In this document: one piece after another, positions 8,853 through 17,072 of the stretch
How positions within the stretch are numbered: position 1 is the stretch's first letter
How the letters are laid out: every line of letters begins with the position of its first letter
NCBI GenBank assembly: GCA_024641705.1
Contig: JAHECO010000001.1
Coordinates: 124,001 to 188,000 of the forward strand
Length of the DNA: 64,000 bases
Source of the DNA: Candidatus Kryptoniota bacterium
Lineage (GTDB): Bacteria; Bacteroidota; Ignavibacteria; Kryptoniales; JAKASW01
Reading direction: 5' to 3'
Made by a program: the position numbers and the translations under genes
The notes under the pieces: generated by a model
Seen by the model: the letters and a program-made list of their open reading frames with translations, nothing else
Databases searched by the model: none
Told to the model about the DNA's origin: nothing

Positions 8853-10232
8853 CTACTTTTTTCGTTTTTTCCAGATTGACTCGAGGTATTTCTTCAAAGC
8901 CGCTTCCCTTCCTATCTCGGACGGTTCGTAATAGATTTTGTTCTTAATTACGTCCGGGAGATATTGTTGTTCCACGAAGTGATTGTCGAAACTATGCGCG
9001 TATTTGTAGTCTTTGTGGTATCCGAGTTCCTTCATCAGCTTGGTCGGGGCATTTCTCAGATGAAGGGGGACGGGAAGGTAGGGGTTTTCCTGCACGTCCG
9101 CCGCGGCCCGCTCGATGGATATATAGGATGCGTTGCTCTTCGGGCAGCTCGCTAGGTACGTCGTGGCCTGTGCCAGGATGATGCGGGCCTCCGGCATGCC
9201 GATGTAGTCCACCGCGGTGAAGCAAGCGGTCGCCAGTGTCAGTGCGTAGGGCTCGGCATTACCGATGTCTTCCGAGGCGAGAATGATCAGCCGCCTGGCG
9301 ATGAACTTCGGGTCCTCGCCGGCCTCAAGCATTCTCGCGAGATAGTATACTGCCGCGTCGGGGTCGCTCCCACGCACGCTCTTGATAAACGCGGATATGG
9401 AATTGTAATGCTCCTCTCCGGTCCGGTCGTACCTGTAGTGCCTGATCTGGTACGCCTCGCGAACGATGTCGCGCGTGATCTGTACGGGCGATTTCTTCCC
9501 CGCAAGGTCGACGGCGACTTCGAGTGCATTCAGCATGACGCGCGCGTCTCCGCCGCTCAGCCGTATCAACTCTTCTTCAGCATCAGGAGGGATGAGCTGA
9601 TCAGTCCCGGCCTTTTCCCGAAGTCCGGCGATCACCTCGTCGCGTTCCAGTGTCCGGCTGAGTATCTTCGCAAGATCCGGTTCGCCCAAAGTATCCAGGA
9701 CGTACACCTGGCTGCGTGAGAGCAGGGGAGAGATGACTTCGAAAGACGGGTTCTCCGTCGTGGCACCGATAAGAATGACGGATCCGTTTTCCACGCTCTC
9801 CAGGAGCGCGTCCTGTTGTGCCTTGTTGAAGCGGTGTATTTCATCTATGAACAGGATCGTACGTCTCCCTATCTCGAGAGACTTTCGGGCGGTGGACATT
9901 ATTTCGCGAAGTTCCTGCACTCCCGACGAGACCGCGTTTATCTGGTAGAAGTCTGCCTGCAATCGCCCGGCGATCAGTCTCGCGAGAGTGGTCTTCCCGG
10001 TCCCGGGAGGGCCCCAGAGGATCATCGAACGGATATTCCCTCCGTCGATCATTTTTCTCAGGGTACCGCTTTCACCTACAAGATGTTCCTGCCCGACGAA
10101 ATCCTCGAATTTTTCAGGCCGGATTCTTTCTGCGAGCGGAATTGCTGACTTGGGTGGGGAGAATAATCCCGATGGTCCCCGGCCTGATCCGCCGGGACTA
10201 CTTCGGTTCGACCTTGATGACTTTTTCACCAT
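8853..10232 (-). CDS. rarA: Replication-associated recombination protein A (RarA/MgsA AAA+ ATPase)
   Basis: A 459-residue AAA+ ATPase related to the clamp loader. Walker A is GPPGTGKTTLAR near residue 75, Walker B is LFIDEIHRFNKAQQDALL, sensor 1 is IGATTENPSFEV, and the C-terminal tetramerisation region (YHRYDR-like segments and PLHLRNAPTKLMKELGYHKDYKYAH) is typical. RarA acts at stalled replication forks. The first 25 residues are Ser/Gly/Pro-rich and poorly conserved, and they overlap the end of the ftsB-like gene by 35 bp; a shorter start is possible. The ATG at 10232 is the only clear start. Confidence 0.92.
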   Translation of the reverse strand: MVKKSSRSNRSSPGGSGRGPSGLFSPPKSAIPLAERIRPEKFEDFVGQEHLVGESGTLRKMIDGGNIRSMILWGPPGTGKTTLARLIAGRLQADFYQINAVSSGVQELREIMSTARKSLEIGRRTILFIDEIHRFNKAQQDALLESVENGSVILIGATTENPSFEVISPLLSRSQVYVLDTLGEPDLAKILSRTLERDEVIAGLREKAGTDQLIPPDAEEELIRLSGGDARVMLNALEVAVDLAGKKSPVQITRDIVREAYQIRHYRYDRTGEEHYNSISAFIKSVRGSDPDAAVYYLARMLEAGEDPKFIARRLIILASEDIGNAEPYALTLATACFTAVDYIGMPEARIILAQATTYLASCPKSNASYISIERAAADVQENPYLPVPLHLRNAPTKLMKELGYHKDYKYAHSFDNHFVEQQYLPDVIKNKIYYEPSEIGREAALKKYLESIWKKRKK

Positions 10233-10506
10233 TCCTATGCATAAAATACTTCTCTCGCGCTATCCGTTCAATTTCCTTGTCGCTCGTCTGAAGTTTCGTA
10301 ATCTCCACCTGCATCGAGGCGTTTTCTTTCCGTAATTGTTCGATTCTGTCTTCGAGCGAGCTCTTCTCGCTGGCGAGCCGGATCCGCTGAATTAGCCCAC
10401 GCTGGTCGAACAGTATATAGACGAGCCCGATCGACAACAGGAGAAGAATCAGGGCATTCTTCTTCTTGATGTTTTTCAGGAACTTACTGAAATTCCGTGC
10501 CTTCAT
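10198..10506 (-). CDS. FtsB/DivIC-like septum formation initiator
   Basis: A 102-residue bitopic membrane protein: a basic cytoplasmic head (residues 1-16), one transmembrane helix (about 18-35), a coiled coil (about 45-75) and a short C-terminal IAREKYFMHRNGEKVIKV segment, which is the DivIC/FtsB signature. Such proteins bridge FtsL and FtsQ in the divisome. The ATG overlaps the stop codon of ddl in an ATGA arrangement, so translation is coupled. The pairing with ddl suits a cell-wall/division operon. Confidence 0.8.
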   Translation of the reverse strand: MKARNFSKFLKNIKKKNALILLLLSIGLVYILFDQRGLIQRIRLASEKSSLEDRIEQLRKENASMQVEITKLQTSDKEIERIAREKYFMHRNGEKVIKVEPK

Positions 10507-11522
10507 TTGCCGTGCAAACTCAGTTCGACAATTCTTCCGACGAGATCTTTGAAGGATATTCCAGCCGCCGCCGCTGCTTTCGGTACCAGACTCGTCTCGG
10601 TCATGCCCGGTATAGTATTTACCTCGAGACAGTAGGGAATGCCGTCGGCCCCGACGCGGAAATCGACCCTCCCGAAACCCTTACACCCGAGGGCCTTGAA
10701 TGTGTTCAGCGAGATGTCCTGGAGTCTCATAGCGAGAGCTTTGTCTATCGGTGCCGGCACGAGGTAATCGGTCATCCCTTTGGTGTACTTATGATGGTAA
10801 TCGTAGAACCCGCCGTGTGGTCTGATCTCGATAACGGGGAGCGGGTCGTCGCCCAGGATCCCGACTGTCAGCTCGGCGCCGGTTACGAATTTCTCAACCA
10901 GGACGATTTCTGAAAACTTCTCGGCCTCGTCAAGGGCGATGTCAAGCTCGGCCTCGCTGCCGACGATCGTGATCGCCACGGATGAACCCTGGTCGTTCGG
11001 CTTGACGACGTTTGGGTAACCGATTCTTGCGATGTCTTCTTTTATTACATGAGACCGGGGGGATGAGTTGACGTGGTAATCGTACCAGTCGGCAGTGGGT
11101 GTTCCATGATGCCGGAACAGTTTCTTCGACATCACCTTGTCCATGGCGATTGCGCTTGCCATGACTCCCGAACCGGTGTATGGAATACCGCGCAGTTCGA
11201 GAAGCGACTGGACGATGCCGTCTTCTCCCCATTTGCCGTGCAGTATTATGAATGCCAGGTCGACGCCGTCGAATATGTCCGATTCTACCGCGGCGATATA
11301 GTTTCTCGGCGAGAGCCTGGACAGGAATTCCTGTGTCGGTGGAGTTGTGCCTACTGCCTGTGAGAGAAGTTCGGATTCAGGAATCTGGTCCGCCCCGAGC
11401 CCGGGGTCGACAGCGGTGACGTCGTGTCCCAGCTCGCGGAGCGCGCTGATTACTCCCTTTCCGGAAGCAATCGAGACGAGGCGCTCCGGCGAACTTCCAC
11501 CGAGCAGGACCGCTATTTTCAC
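10503..11522 (-). CDS. ddl: D-alanine--D-alanine ligase
   Basis: A 339-residue ATP-grasp ligase that makes the D-Ala-D-Ala dipeptide of peptidoglycan. It opens with KIAVLLGGSSPERLVSIASG, has the HGKWGEDGIVQSLLELRGIPYTGSG block near residues 93-118, the ATP-grasp segment VVKPNDQGSSVAI, and the metal-binding end RVDFRVGADGIPYCLEVNTIPGMTETSLVPKAA (residues about 280-315). Length and motif order are normal. It heads the minus-strand run ddl, ftsB-like, rarA, with translational coupling to the second gene. Confidence 0.93.
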   Translation of the reverse strand: MKIAVLLGGSSPERLVSIASGKGVISALRELGHDVTAVDPGLGADQIPESELLSQAVGTTPPTQEFLSRLSPRNYIAAVESDIFDGVDLAFIILHGKWGEDGIVQSLLELRGIPYTGSGVMASAIAMDKVMSKKLFRHHGTPTADWYDYHVNSSPRSHVIKEDIARIGYPNVVKPNDQGSSVAITIVGSEAELDIALDEAEKFSEIVLVEKFVTGAELTVGILGDDPLPVIEIRPHGGFYDYHHKYTKGMTDYLVPAPIDKALAMRLQDISLNTFKALGCKGFGRVDFRVGADGIPYCLEVNTIPGMTETSLVPKAAAAAGISFKDLVGRIVELSLHGK

Positions 11523-11771
11523 CTATGCTCCTGATTCGTCCATTTTTTGAATTCTGCGACAAGTTATTTAACCATGCGCCAAAATACAAACCGTCGCGGT
11601 TTACGCTCATCGTGCGGGCCCGCCCACGCCACGGCTGATCTGATCGCGTAATCATCGCGATAACTGCGAAAGTGAGAGGCGGACGAGGCGGCTTGGCACG
11701 GGTGTGCCAAAAGGCAATCGCGGAGTGTGAGAAACGTCAAAGCGTTTACTTAGACTTTGTTTTTATTTTTG

Positions 11772-11872
11772 AACCATGGAGGGGACTTTACAGCCCTACT
11801 ACCAGGGGGAAAGCGTCCCGATTTTCGGGACCACAACGGGCGCCTGTTGCCAGCCGGCAGGCGCCTTTTTTT
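11772..11872 (+). ncRNA. Candidate structured small RNA
   Basis: About 100 nt with three successive hairpins: CCCT/AGGG, GTCCCG (11815-11820) with CGGGAC (11826-11831), and GGCGCCTG (11839-11846) with CAGGCGCC (11858-11865) followed by seven T. Just upstream, TATTTTTG at 11764-11771 fits the TAnnTTTG -7 element of Bacteroidota promoters. It does not match tRNA, tmRNA, SRP RNA or any riboswitch consensus I can recall. It could be an independent small RNA or a terminated leader, but no gene follows for 650 bp. Confidence 0.4.
11839..11872 (+). terminator. Rho-independent terminator
   Basis: Perfect 8-bp G/C-rich stem GGCGCCTG (11839-11846) with CAGGCGCC (11858-11865), an 11-nt loop, then T7. 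It is a strong plus-strand terminator with no coding gene upstream on that strand for several kilobases, which argues for a non-coding transcript. Confidence 0.75.
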
Positions 11873-12519
11873 GTGCTTGAGAGAATATGGTCCTCTGTGG
11901 GTAATGGAGTAATGAGAGATGAAGGCTGATGTGACAAGATCAGTGGGTGCGCCGGCTCCTCGTCCTTCCAATGAAGTTAGCTGAACAGCCGTGTGCCGAC
12001 AGATGCGAGCCCACCATCCATGTGCATATCACAGACATCTCCGATCGGATAATTCCCCGCCAAGTCGCGCAGGCCTACATCGACAAACGTGCTCGGTGTG
12101 AGTCGGAGGATTTGTCGGTAGGATGGAGCGCGATTGCGACTCCGTCGGTCAGGGTTTCGACTCCGCCATTCTTTAGTCTTGCATTGGGATTTGGAACCGG
12201 AAGTGCGTTGCCCATTGACGTTGTCATTCTAAGTGACAAACAGGTTGAGGTGGAACAGCTGACCTCTGCGGCGTCCATGCAGATGAGGTCTCTGAAGTGG
12301 AACGAATGAGGGGTCTTGGTGCCGCCGGAGGACTATTGGGCAAGAAGAAGGGTGACGGGGAAATTCTGTCGCTCCGAAACATCCGTGTGCTTTGTTGAAA
12401 TACTTAACGTGAGGCAATTTGGGGCGGAATTTAGCCCTCCTCTTCAGTGGTTTGCTTATTCTTATCCCGAAAAGTAAATTATTGACGAAATTATACATAA
12501 TAGTGACAATTTGGCGCAC

Positions 12520-13845
12520 ATGAGTATTGAAGAAAATAGACTGAAAGTATACGTCGAGACATACGGCTGTCAGATGAACCTCGCTGATACGGAGATTGTC
12601 CTCGGCATTATGAACAAATCCGGCTACTCCCCGACGCAGACTATAGATGACGCGGATGTGGTTCTGCTTAACACGTGCAGCGTCCGCGACCACGCAGAAG
12701 AGAAGATCCATCAGAGGCTGGGCGTAATAAAGAAGCAGATGTCCGAGAAACCCGAGCTCGTCGTAGGGGTTCTCGGGTGCATGGCCGAAAGATTGCGGTC
12801 GAACCTTATCGAGCGGCACAACGTGGACATCGTGGTCGGTCCCGACGAGTACAGGAAGATACCGCAGCTTCTCGAAGGAGCACTCTCGGGTTCGCAGGGG
12901 ATTGGGGTACGGCTGTCGAGAACGGAGACGTACGACGACATCACTCCTTTCAGGGCCGAGGGCGTATCAGCATGGTTGTCCGTCATGAGGGGATGCGACA
13001 AGTTCTGCACGTTCTGCATCGTTCCATTCACCCGAGGGCGCGAGCGAAGCCGCACTCTGTCGAGCGTCGTGAGCGAGGTGGAACAGCTGGTGGCGCAGGG
13101 CTTCCGCGAAGTGACCCTGCTCGGCCAGAATGTGAATTCGTATAACGACGGCGGAAGCGATTTTGCCGACCTGCTGGCCGCGGTAGCGGGAGTAGATCCG
13201 AATCTCCGCGTAAGGTTCACCACTTCGCACCCACAGGATCTGTCGGACAAGCTCATCGACACTATTGCGAACCACCGCAACCTGTGCAAGTTCATCCACC
13301 TCCCCGTTCAGTCGGGCTCCGACCGAATCCTCGAAGCGATGAACAGGACGTATACCAGGGAACATTATCTTGCCCTGGTCGGCAGGATCCGGGCTCGCAT
13401 ACCAGGCGTTGCACTTTCGACCGACATCATAGCAGGGTTCCCGACTGAGACCGAAGAAGAATACAGGGAGACACTCAGCCTGATGGAGGAAGTCAGGTAC
13501 GACGGCGCATATATGTTCAAGTACTCCCCTCGCGAGGGGACACCTGCGTTCAGGCTGGGGGATGATATTCCGGAGGGAGTAAAGACCAGGCGTCTCAACG
13601 AGATCATAACTCTCCAGCAGAAAATCTCTCACGAGGTAAACCAGTCGGTGGTCGGGAAAACGGTGGAAGTGATGGTGGACGGTGCGAGCAGGAAGTCTGA
13701 CCTCCAGCTCAGCGGGCGGACGGGCACGAACAAGACCGTGGTTTTTCCGGCGGGACCGTTCAAGCCGGGGGATGTTGTAAGTGTGAAGATCGGTAGGGCG
13801 TCGTCCGCGACCCTGTTCGGAGAAATTGTCGAAGATTTCGATTGA
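12520..13845 (+). CDS. miaB: tRNA-2-methylthio-N6-dimethylallyladenosine synthase MiaB
   Basis: A 441-residue radical-SAM methylthiotransferase acting on i6A37 of tRNA. The N-terminal UPF0004 domain starts KVYVETYGCQMNLADTE and carries the auxiliary-cluster cysteines (YGC, NTCSVRDHA, LGCMAERL). The radical-SAM cluster is RGCDKFCTFCIVPFTRG (CxxxCxxC) near residue 155, followed by LLGQNVNSY. A TRAM domain closes the protein (about 375-440). The ATG at 12520 is preferred over an in-frame TTG at 12511. The stop runs into the next gene, so miaB heads a plus-strand series. Confidence 0.95.
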   Translation: MSIEENRLKVYVETYGCQMNLADTEIVLGIMNKSGYSPTQTIDDADVVLLNTCSVRDHAEEKIHQRLGVIKKQMSEKPELVVGVLGCMAERLRSNLIERHNVDIVVGPDEYRKIPQLLEGALSGSQGIGVRLSRTETYDDITPFRAEGVSAWLSVMRGCDKFCTFCIVPFTRGRERSRTLSSVVSEVEQLVAQGFREVTLLGQNVNSYNDGGSDFADLLAAVAGVDPNLRVRFTTSHPQDLSDKLIDTIANHRNLCKFIHLPVQSGSDRILEAMNRTYTREHYLALVGRIRARIPGVALSTDIIAGFPTETEEEYRETLSLMEEVRYDGAYMFKYSPREGTPAFRLGDDIPEGVKTRRLNEIITLQQKISHEVNQSVVGKTVEVMVDGASRKSDLQLSGRTGTNKTVVFPAGPFKPGDVVSVKIGRASSATLFGEIVEDFD

Positions 13846-13846
13846 C

Positions 13847-14611
13847 ATGAATTCATCGTGCAAATACATCACTGGACTCCTGGTGTTTGTTTTCCTTTCC
13901 GCACCGGTACAGCTTTACGCGCAGAGATTCACAAGCAGCGAGTCATCCCAGCAGGGCAGGAAAACGGAACAGCCGGGGGATGAAAACGCCCGGCAGGCAT
14001 ACAATGCACTGAAAGCCGGCAAACTTGACGAGGCCCGGGACTACCTCGACGATGCTGACCCGCAAGACCCGTACGCGAAGTTCGTCCATGCCGCGTTGAC
14101 GCGGGACGCCGTCAGCGCCGCGGACATGTACAAGGAAATCGTTGCCGAGAACGAGGGGGAGCCGATCGCCCGCGAGGCGCTGCTCCAGCTTTACGAGTAT
14201 CATTACGCGGCAGGCGATTATGACTCTGCACACCAAGATTATCTCGAACTGAGGAAGTTCGGGACGCGCCCCGACGTGAGCGATCCGCTCGGGCTGAAGG
14301 ACTCTCTCCAGGCGTTGCCGTCCTACCAGTTGCAGGGGCCGGCACAGGGCTCGCAACCCGGCGAGAATGTATCCCCGCAAACCCCGACTTTTCTTGTGCA
14401 GGTGGGTGTCTTCACCACGGCGGAGAACGCGCAGAAATTCATTCAGGGCCTGAGGATCTATGGAATCACGGGAACCGTCTTCAAAAAAAATGACGGTGGG
14501 AGAACCCTTTACGGCGTCAGTGCCGGTAGTTTTTCGAGCAGGGATGCCGCAAACGACAGGGCGGCAGATCTCAGAAGCCGCTCCATTGACTGTATTGTGG
14601 TGCAGAAATGA
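13847..14611 (+). CDS. Exported SPOR-domain protein with TPR-like middle
   Basis: A protein of 254 residues from ATG 13847, which directly follows the miaB stop; an upstream TTG in frame would lie within miaB. Residues 1-26 are a signal peptide ending in VQLYAQ. Residues 40-150 are helical and TPR-like (YNALKAGKLDEARDYLDDA). The end (about 182-254) is a SPOR domain, FLVQVGVFTTAENAQKF...LYGVSAGSFSSRDAA. SPOR domains bind denuded glycan strands at division sites, so a periplasmic peptidoglycan-associated role is likely. The stop overlaps the next ATG by 4 bp. Confidence 0.75.
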   Translation: MNSSCKYITGLLVFVFLSAPVQLYAQRFTSSESSQQGRKTEQPGDENARQAYNALKAGKLDEARDYLDDADPQDPYAKFVHAALTRDAVSAADMYKEIVAENEGEPIAREALLQLYEYHYAAGDYDSAHQDYLELRKFGTRPDVSDPLGLKDSLQALPSYQLQGPAQGSQPGENVSPQTPTFLVQVGVFTTAENAQKFIQGLRIYGITGTVFKKNDGGRTLYGVSAGSFSSRDAANDRAADLRSRSIDCIVVQK

Positions 14612-15366
14612 AAATCACCGTTCTCGGATCGGGTTCCGCGTTCTCGAGCCTCAGCAGGTTCAACAGCTGCTATCTTGTCGAGGTGGGAAGCCGCAAATTC
14701 ATGATCGATTGCGGCTCGGATGCGATGCGGGCAATGCAGAAGGCCGGGGTGGATTTCCTGACCGTCGACTCGGTCTTTATCACACACATGCATGCCGATC
14801 ACTCTGCCGGCCTCCCTGCCGTGCTGACGGCTATGCATGTCATCGACAGAAAGAAGCCGCTGGAAGTTTACATCCCATACACTCAGCTGGATTTTGCCAG
14901 GCTCTGGCTTGCAAACATGTTCATCTACTCGGGGAGGTTCTCGTTCGAAGTGTCCTTGCTGCCGCTGAAGGACGGTAAGATAGATTTCGGAAACGGGATC
15001 GAAATGGAGTTTATCCCGACCCGGCACCTGGAAAAATACTCGGAGCACGCGGTGAGTTTCGGAATAAACGCCGTCAGCTTTTCCGTGGTTGTGCGGGAAG
15101 GAGCAAAGAGCTTTTATTTCAGCGGCGATCTTGCCTCGCTCGAAGAGACGCGAGGCCATCTTGAAAGTGGAGTCTCGTTCGTCGAAGCCACGCATCCTCC
15201 TCTCGGCGAAGTTGCTGCTCTCTCCGCGAACGCCGGAGGCGGCATGTACTTCACTCACATTCCGATGGAGCTTGAGGAAGGCGGAGAATGGCGGGAGAAA
15301 CTGGCGGCAAAATACGGCATCAAAGAATTGAAATCTGTCCGGGACGGACAGGTCATCGTTTTGTAA
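14608..15366 (+). CDS. MBL-fold metallohydrolase, RNase Z-like
   Basis: A 252-residue metallo-beta-lactamase-fold enzyme. It opens KITVLGSGSAFSSLSRFNSCYLVE, with D35-C-G as the first metal-side turn, the zinc motif THMHADHSAG (about 59-68), a further His near residue 141 (TRHLEKYSEHA), the Asp in FYFSGDLA and a final His in YFTHIPME. This is the layout of RNase Z and related phosphodiesterases, but the RNase Z exosite arm is not evident, so tRNA processing is not claimed. Its ATG overlaps the previous stop. Confidence 0.75.
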   Translation: MKITVLGSGSAFSSLSRFNSCYLVEVGSRKFMIDCGSDAMRAMQKAGVDFLTVDSVFITHMHADHSAGLPAVLTAMHVIDRKKPLEVYIPYTQLDFARLWLANMFIYSGRFSFEVSLLPLKDGKIDFGNGIEMEFIPTRHLEKYSEHAVSFGINAVSFSVVVREGAKSFYFSGDLASLEETRGHLESGVSFVEATHPPLGEVAALSANAGGGMYFTHIPMELEEGGEWREKLAAKYGIKELKSVRDGQVIVL

Positions 15367-15378
15367 CAATGAAATAAT

Positions 15379-16542
15379 ATGACGCAGGAAGAATTTCAGG
15401 AACAATTCGGCATAGTGGGAAAATCGCCCGCGATGAAGCAGGTCGTTGCGACAGTGATGCGGGTGGCGCCGACCGACGTTACTGTGCTGATCAGCGGTGA
15501 GAGCGGTGTCGGCAAGGAAGTCGTCGCACGTGCGATACACGGTGCCAGTGCGAGATCGGACAAACCTATGGTCGCGGTCAACTGCGGCGCGATACCTGAA
15601 GGGATCCTGGAGTCGGAACTCTTCGGTCACCAGCGCGGCGCGTTCACCGGAGCCGTCGAATCGCGAAAAGGTTACTTTGAAATCGCGGACGGCGGGACAC
15701 TCTTCCTCGACGAGATCGGCGATATGCCGCTGCCTACGCAGGTTAAGCTCCTCCGCGTTATCGAGACCGGAGAGTTCATGCGGGTCGGTTCCTCATCGAT
15801 GCAGACATCGGACGTGAGGCTTATCGCCGCTTCGAACAAGTCTCTCGAAGAGCAGGTAGCGCGGGGGAACTTCCGTCAGGACTTGTATTTCCGGCTTCGC
15901 TCGGTCAGCATATATGTCCCGCCGCTCAGGGAACGCCGCGAGGATATACCTCTCTTCATCGAGCAATTTGCCGACGAGTTCGTCAAGCGAAACAAGATAA
16001 ATTTCCCCGGCTTTACGCGCGATGCGGTCGAGGCGCTTGCAGCGCAGGACTGGCCCGGTAATGTCCGCGAGCTGAAGAACCTCGTGGAGAGTGTGATCGT
16101 CCTCGAGCGCGGCAACCAGGTGAATTCTGAAGCGGTGGAGAAATACCTCCCGCGGTCCGACAACTTCTACGTTGCCGAACCGACAAGCAGGTTTCTGCCG
16201 GTTCGGGTGGACAAAACCCCCGAAGAATCGGAGCGTGAGCTCATCCTGCGTGCACTTTGGGAGATCAAGAACGATATCGTCGATTTGAAGAACCTCATCG
16301 GCCCTGCGGCGCTCAGGGGAAACCTGTCGCTTCCGGTTCCCCGGCATTTTTCGGAGCGCGATGCGGAGGTCAGCGATTCATCGGACGGAAAGGATCTCAA
16401 CCTGGAGGAGATGGAGAAGCACTTGATCAAGACGGCAATCCAGAAGTTCCACGGGAACAAGAGGCTCGCTGCGGAAGCACTGGGCATCAGTATGCGCTCT
16501 TTGTATCGCAAACTCCAAGAATATAAATTAAGGGATGTTTGA
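15379..16542 (+). CDS. Sigma-54-dependent activator without a receiver domain
   Basis: A 387-residue AAA+ enhancer-binding protein. The ATPase domain begins almost at the N-terminus (about residue 12) with Walker A GESGVGKE at 40-47, the sigma-54 contact loop GAFTGA at 87-92, and Walker [10 protein letters not shown]. The C-terminal helix-turn-helix is of the Fis type (NKRLAAEALGISMRSLYRKL, ending near residue 383). There is no receiver, GAF or PAS domain, so it resembles PspF and would need a partner for control. About 100 residues separate AAA+ from HTH. It touches the lptE start by one base, suggesting an envelope-linked operon. Confidence 0.88.
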   Translation: MTQEEFQEQFGIVGKSPAMKQVVATVMRVAPTDVTVLISGESGVGKEVVARAIHGASARSDKPMVAVNCGAIPEGILESELFGHQRGAFTGAVESRKGYFEIADGGTLFLDEIGDMPLPTQVKLLRVIETGEFMRVGSSSMQTSDVRLIAASNKSLEEQVARGNFRQDLYFRLRSVSIYVPPLRERREDIPLFIEQFADEFVKRNKINFPGFTRDAVEALAAQDWPGNVRELKNLVESVIVLERGNQVNSEAVEKYLPRSDNFYVAEPTSRFLPVRVDKTPEESERELILRALWEIKNDIVDLKNLIGPAALRGNLSLPVPRHFSERDAEVSDSSDGKDLNLEEMEKHLIKTAIQKFHGNKRLAAEALGISMRSLYRKLQEYKLRDV

Positions 16543-17033
16543 TGAAATACTGCGCCATTTTAGCGCTCGTGCTGGCTTTCGGCGGCTGTACGTACTCTTT
16601 CCGGGGAGCATCTCTCCCGCCCGGGGTGCATACGGTCGCTGTCCAGGTATTCGACGATAAGAGCGGTTTCGGAGACCCCGGTCTAAGAACCAATTTGACC
16701 AACATGCTGACGCAGCAGCTCATATCGGACAACACTCTTCAGGTGACCAACATGTCGACGGCAGACGCCGCGGTGATCGGCACGATCAACAGCGTGACAA
16801 CTCAGCCGGTTTCGGTCAAGGGAAACGAACAGGTCGGGAAGTGGCAGATCACAGTGACCGTCTCGGTGAAGTTTGAAAACCTGAAGACACAGAAGACCAT
16901 CTGGGCAAAAGATTTTTCAAACTGGGGGGAATACGATCCCAGCGCGGGCCCTTCAAACAGAGACGCCGGCCTCGGCCAGGCGGAAGATAAATTGAGTCAG
17001 GACATTTTGCTGGCACTGGTAACCAATTGGTAA
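16542..17033 (+). CDS. lptE: LptE-like LPS-assembly lipoprotein
   Basis: A 163-residue lipoprotein. The ATG at 16542 shares one base with the upstream stop (TGATG). A lipobox LAFGGC places the lipidated Cys near residue 16, followed directly by TYSFRGASLPPGVHTVAVQVFDD, the typical LptE opening. The rest alternates strands (VKFENLKTQKTIWAKDFSNWGEYD) as in the LptE/DUF4136-like fold. LptE plugs the LptD barrel in the outer membrane; lptD is at 5188-7815. The match is by pattern only, so confidence is moderate. Confidence 0.75.
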   Translation: MKYCAILALVLAFGGCTYSFRGASLPPGVHTVAVQVFDDKSGFGDPGLRTNLTNMLTQQLISDNTLQVTNMSTADAAVIGTINSVTTQPVSVKGNEQVGKWQITVTVSVKFENLKTQKTIWAKDFSNWGEYDPSAGPSNRDAGLGQAEDKLSQDILLALVTNW

Positions 17034-17072
17034 TTATCATCCGGAAAGAATTCCGGGAAGGAGCAGTTCAGG

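Larger units (their letters stand above)
11523..12519. other. Intergenic region of about 1 kb with RNA-like structure
   Basis: Divergent genes ddl and miaB flank this stretch. Short open frames exist on both strands (for example 11947-12309 on plus, 12075-12278 on minus) but none has recognisable motifs or a ribosome site, and they overlap one another. What is visible is a perfect 7-bp-arm palindrome at 11693-11710, a T-rich promoter-like segment around 11745-11771, and three hairpins ending in a terminator at 11839-11872. The stretch from 11880 to 12519 shows nothing else I can support. Confidence 0.5.

Noticed and set aside
11693-11710. TGGCACG string as a sigma-54 promoter
   Set aside because: The spacing gives GG-N10-CC rather than GC; it is better explained as a palindrome.
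11947-12309. 120-codon plus-strand frame in the ddl-miaB gap
   Set aside because: No ribosome site, no domain, and overlapped by similar frames on the other strand; treated as non-coding.
12967-13872. 301-codon minus-strand frame opposite miaB
   Set aside because: miaB is unmistakable; this frame has no recognisable protein features.
14608-15366. Ribonuclease Z (rnz)
   Set aside because: Metal motifs fit the wide MBL family but the exosite arm and usual length (over 300) are lacking.
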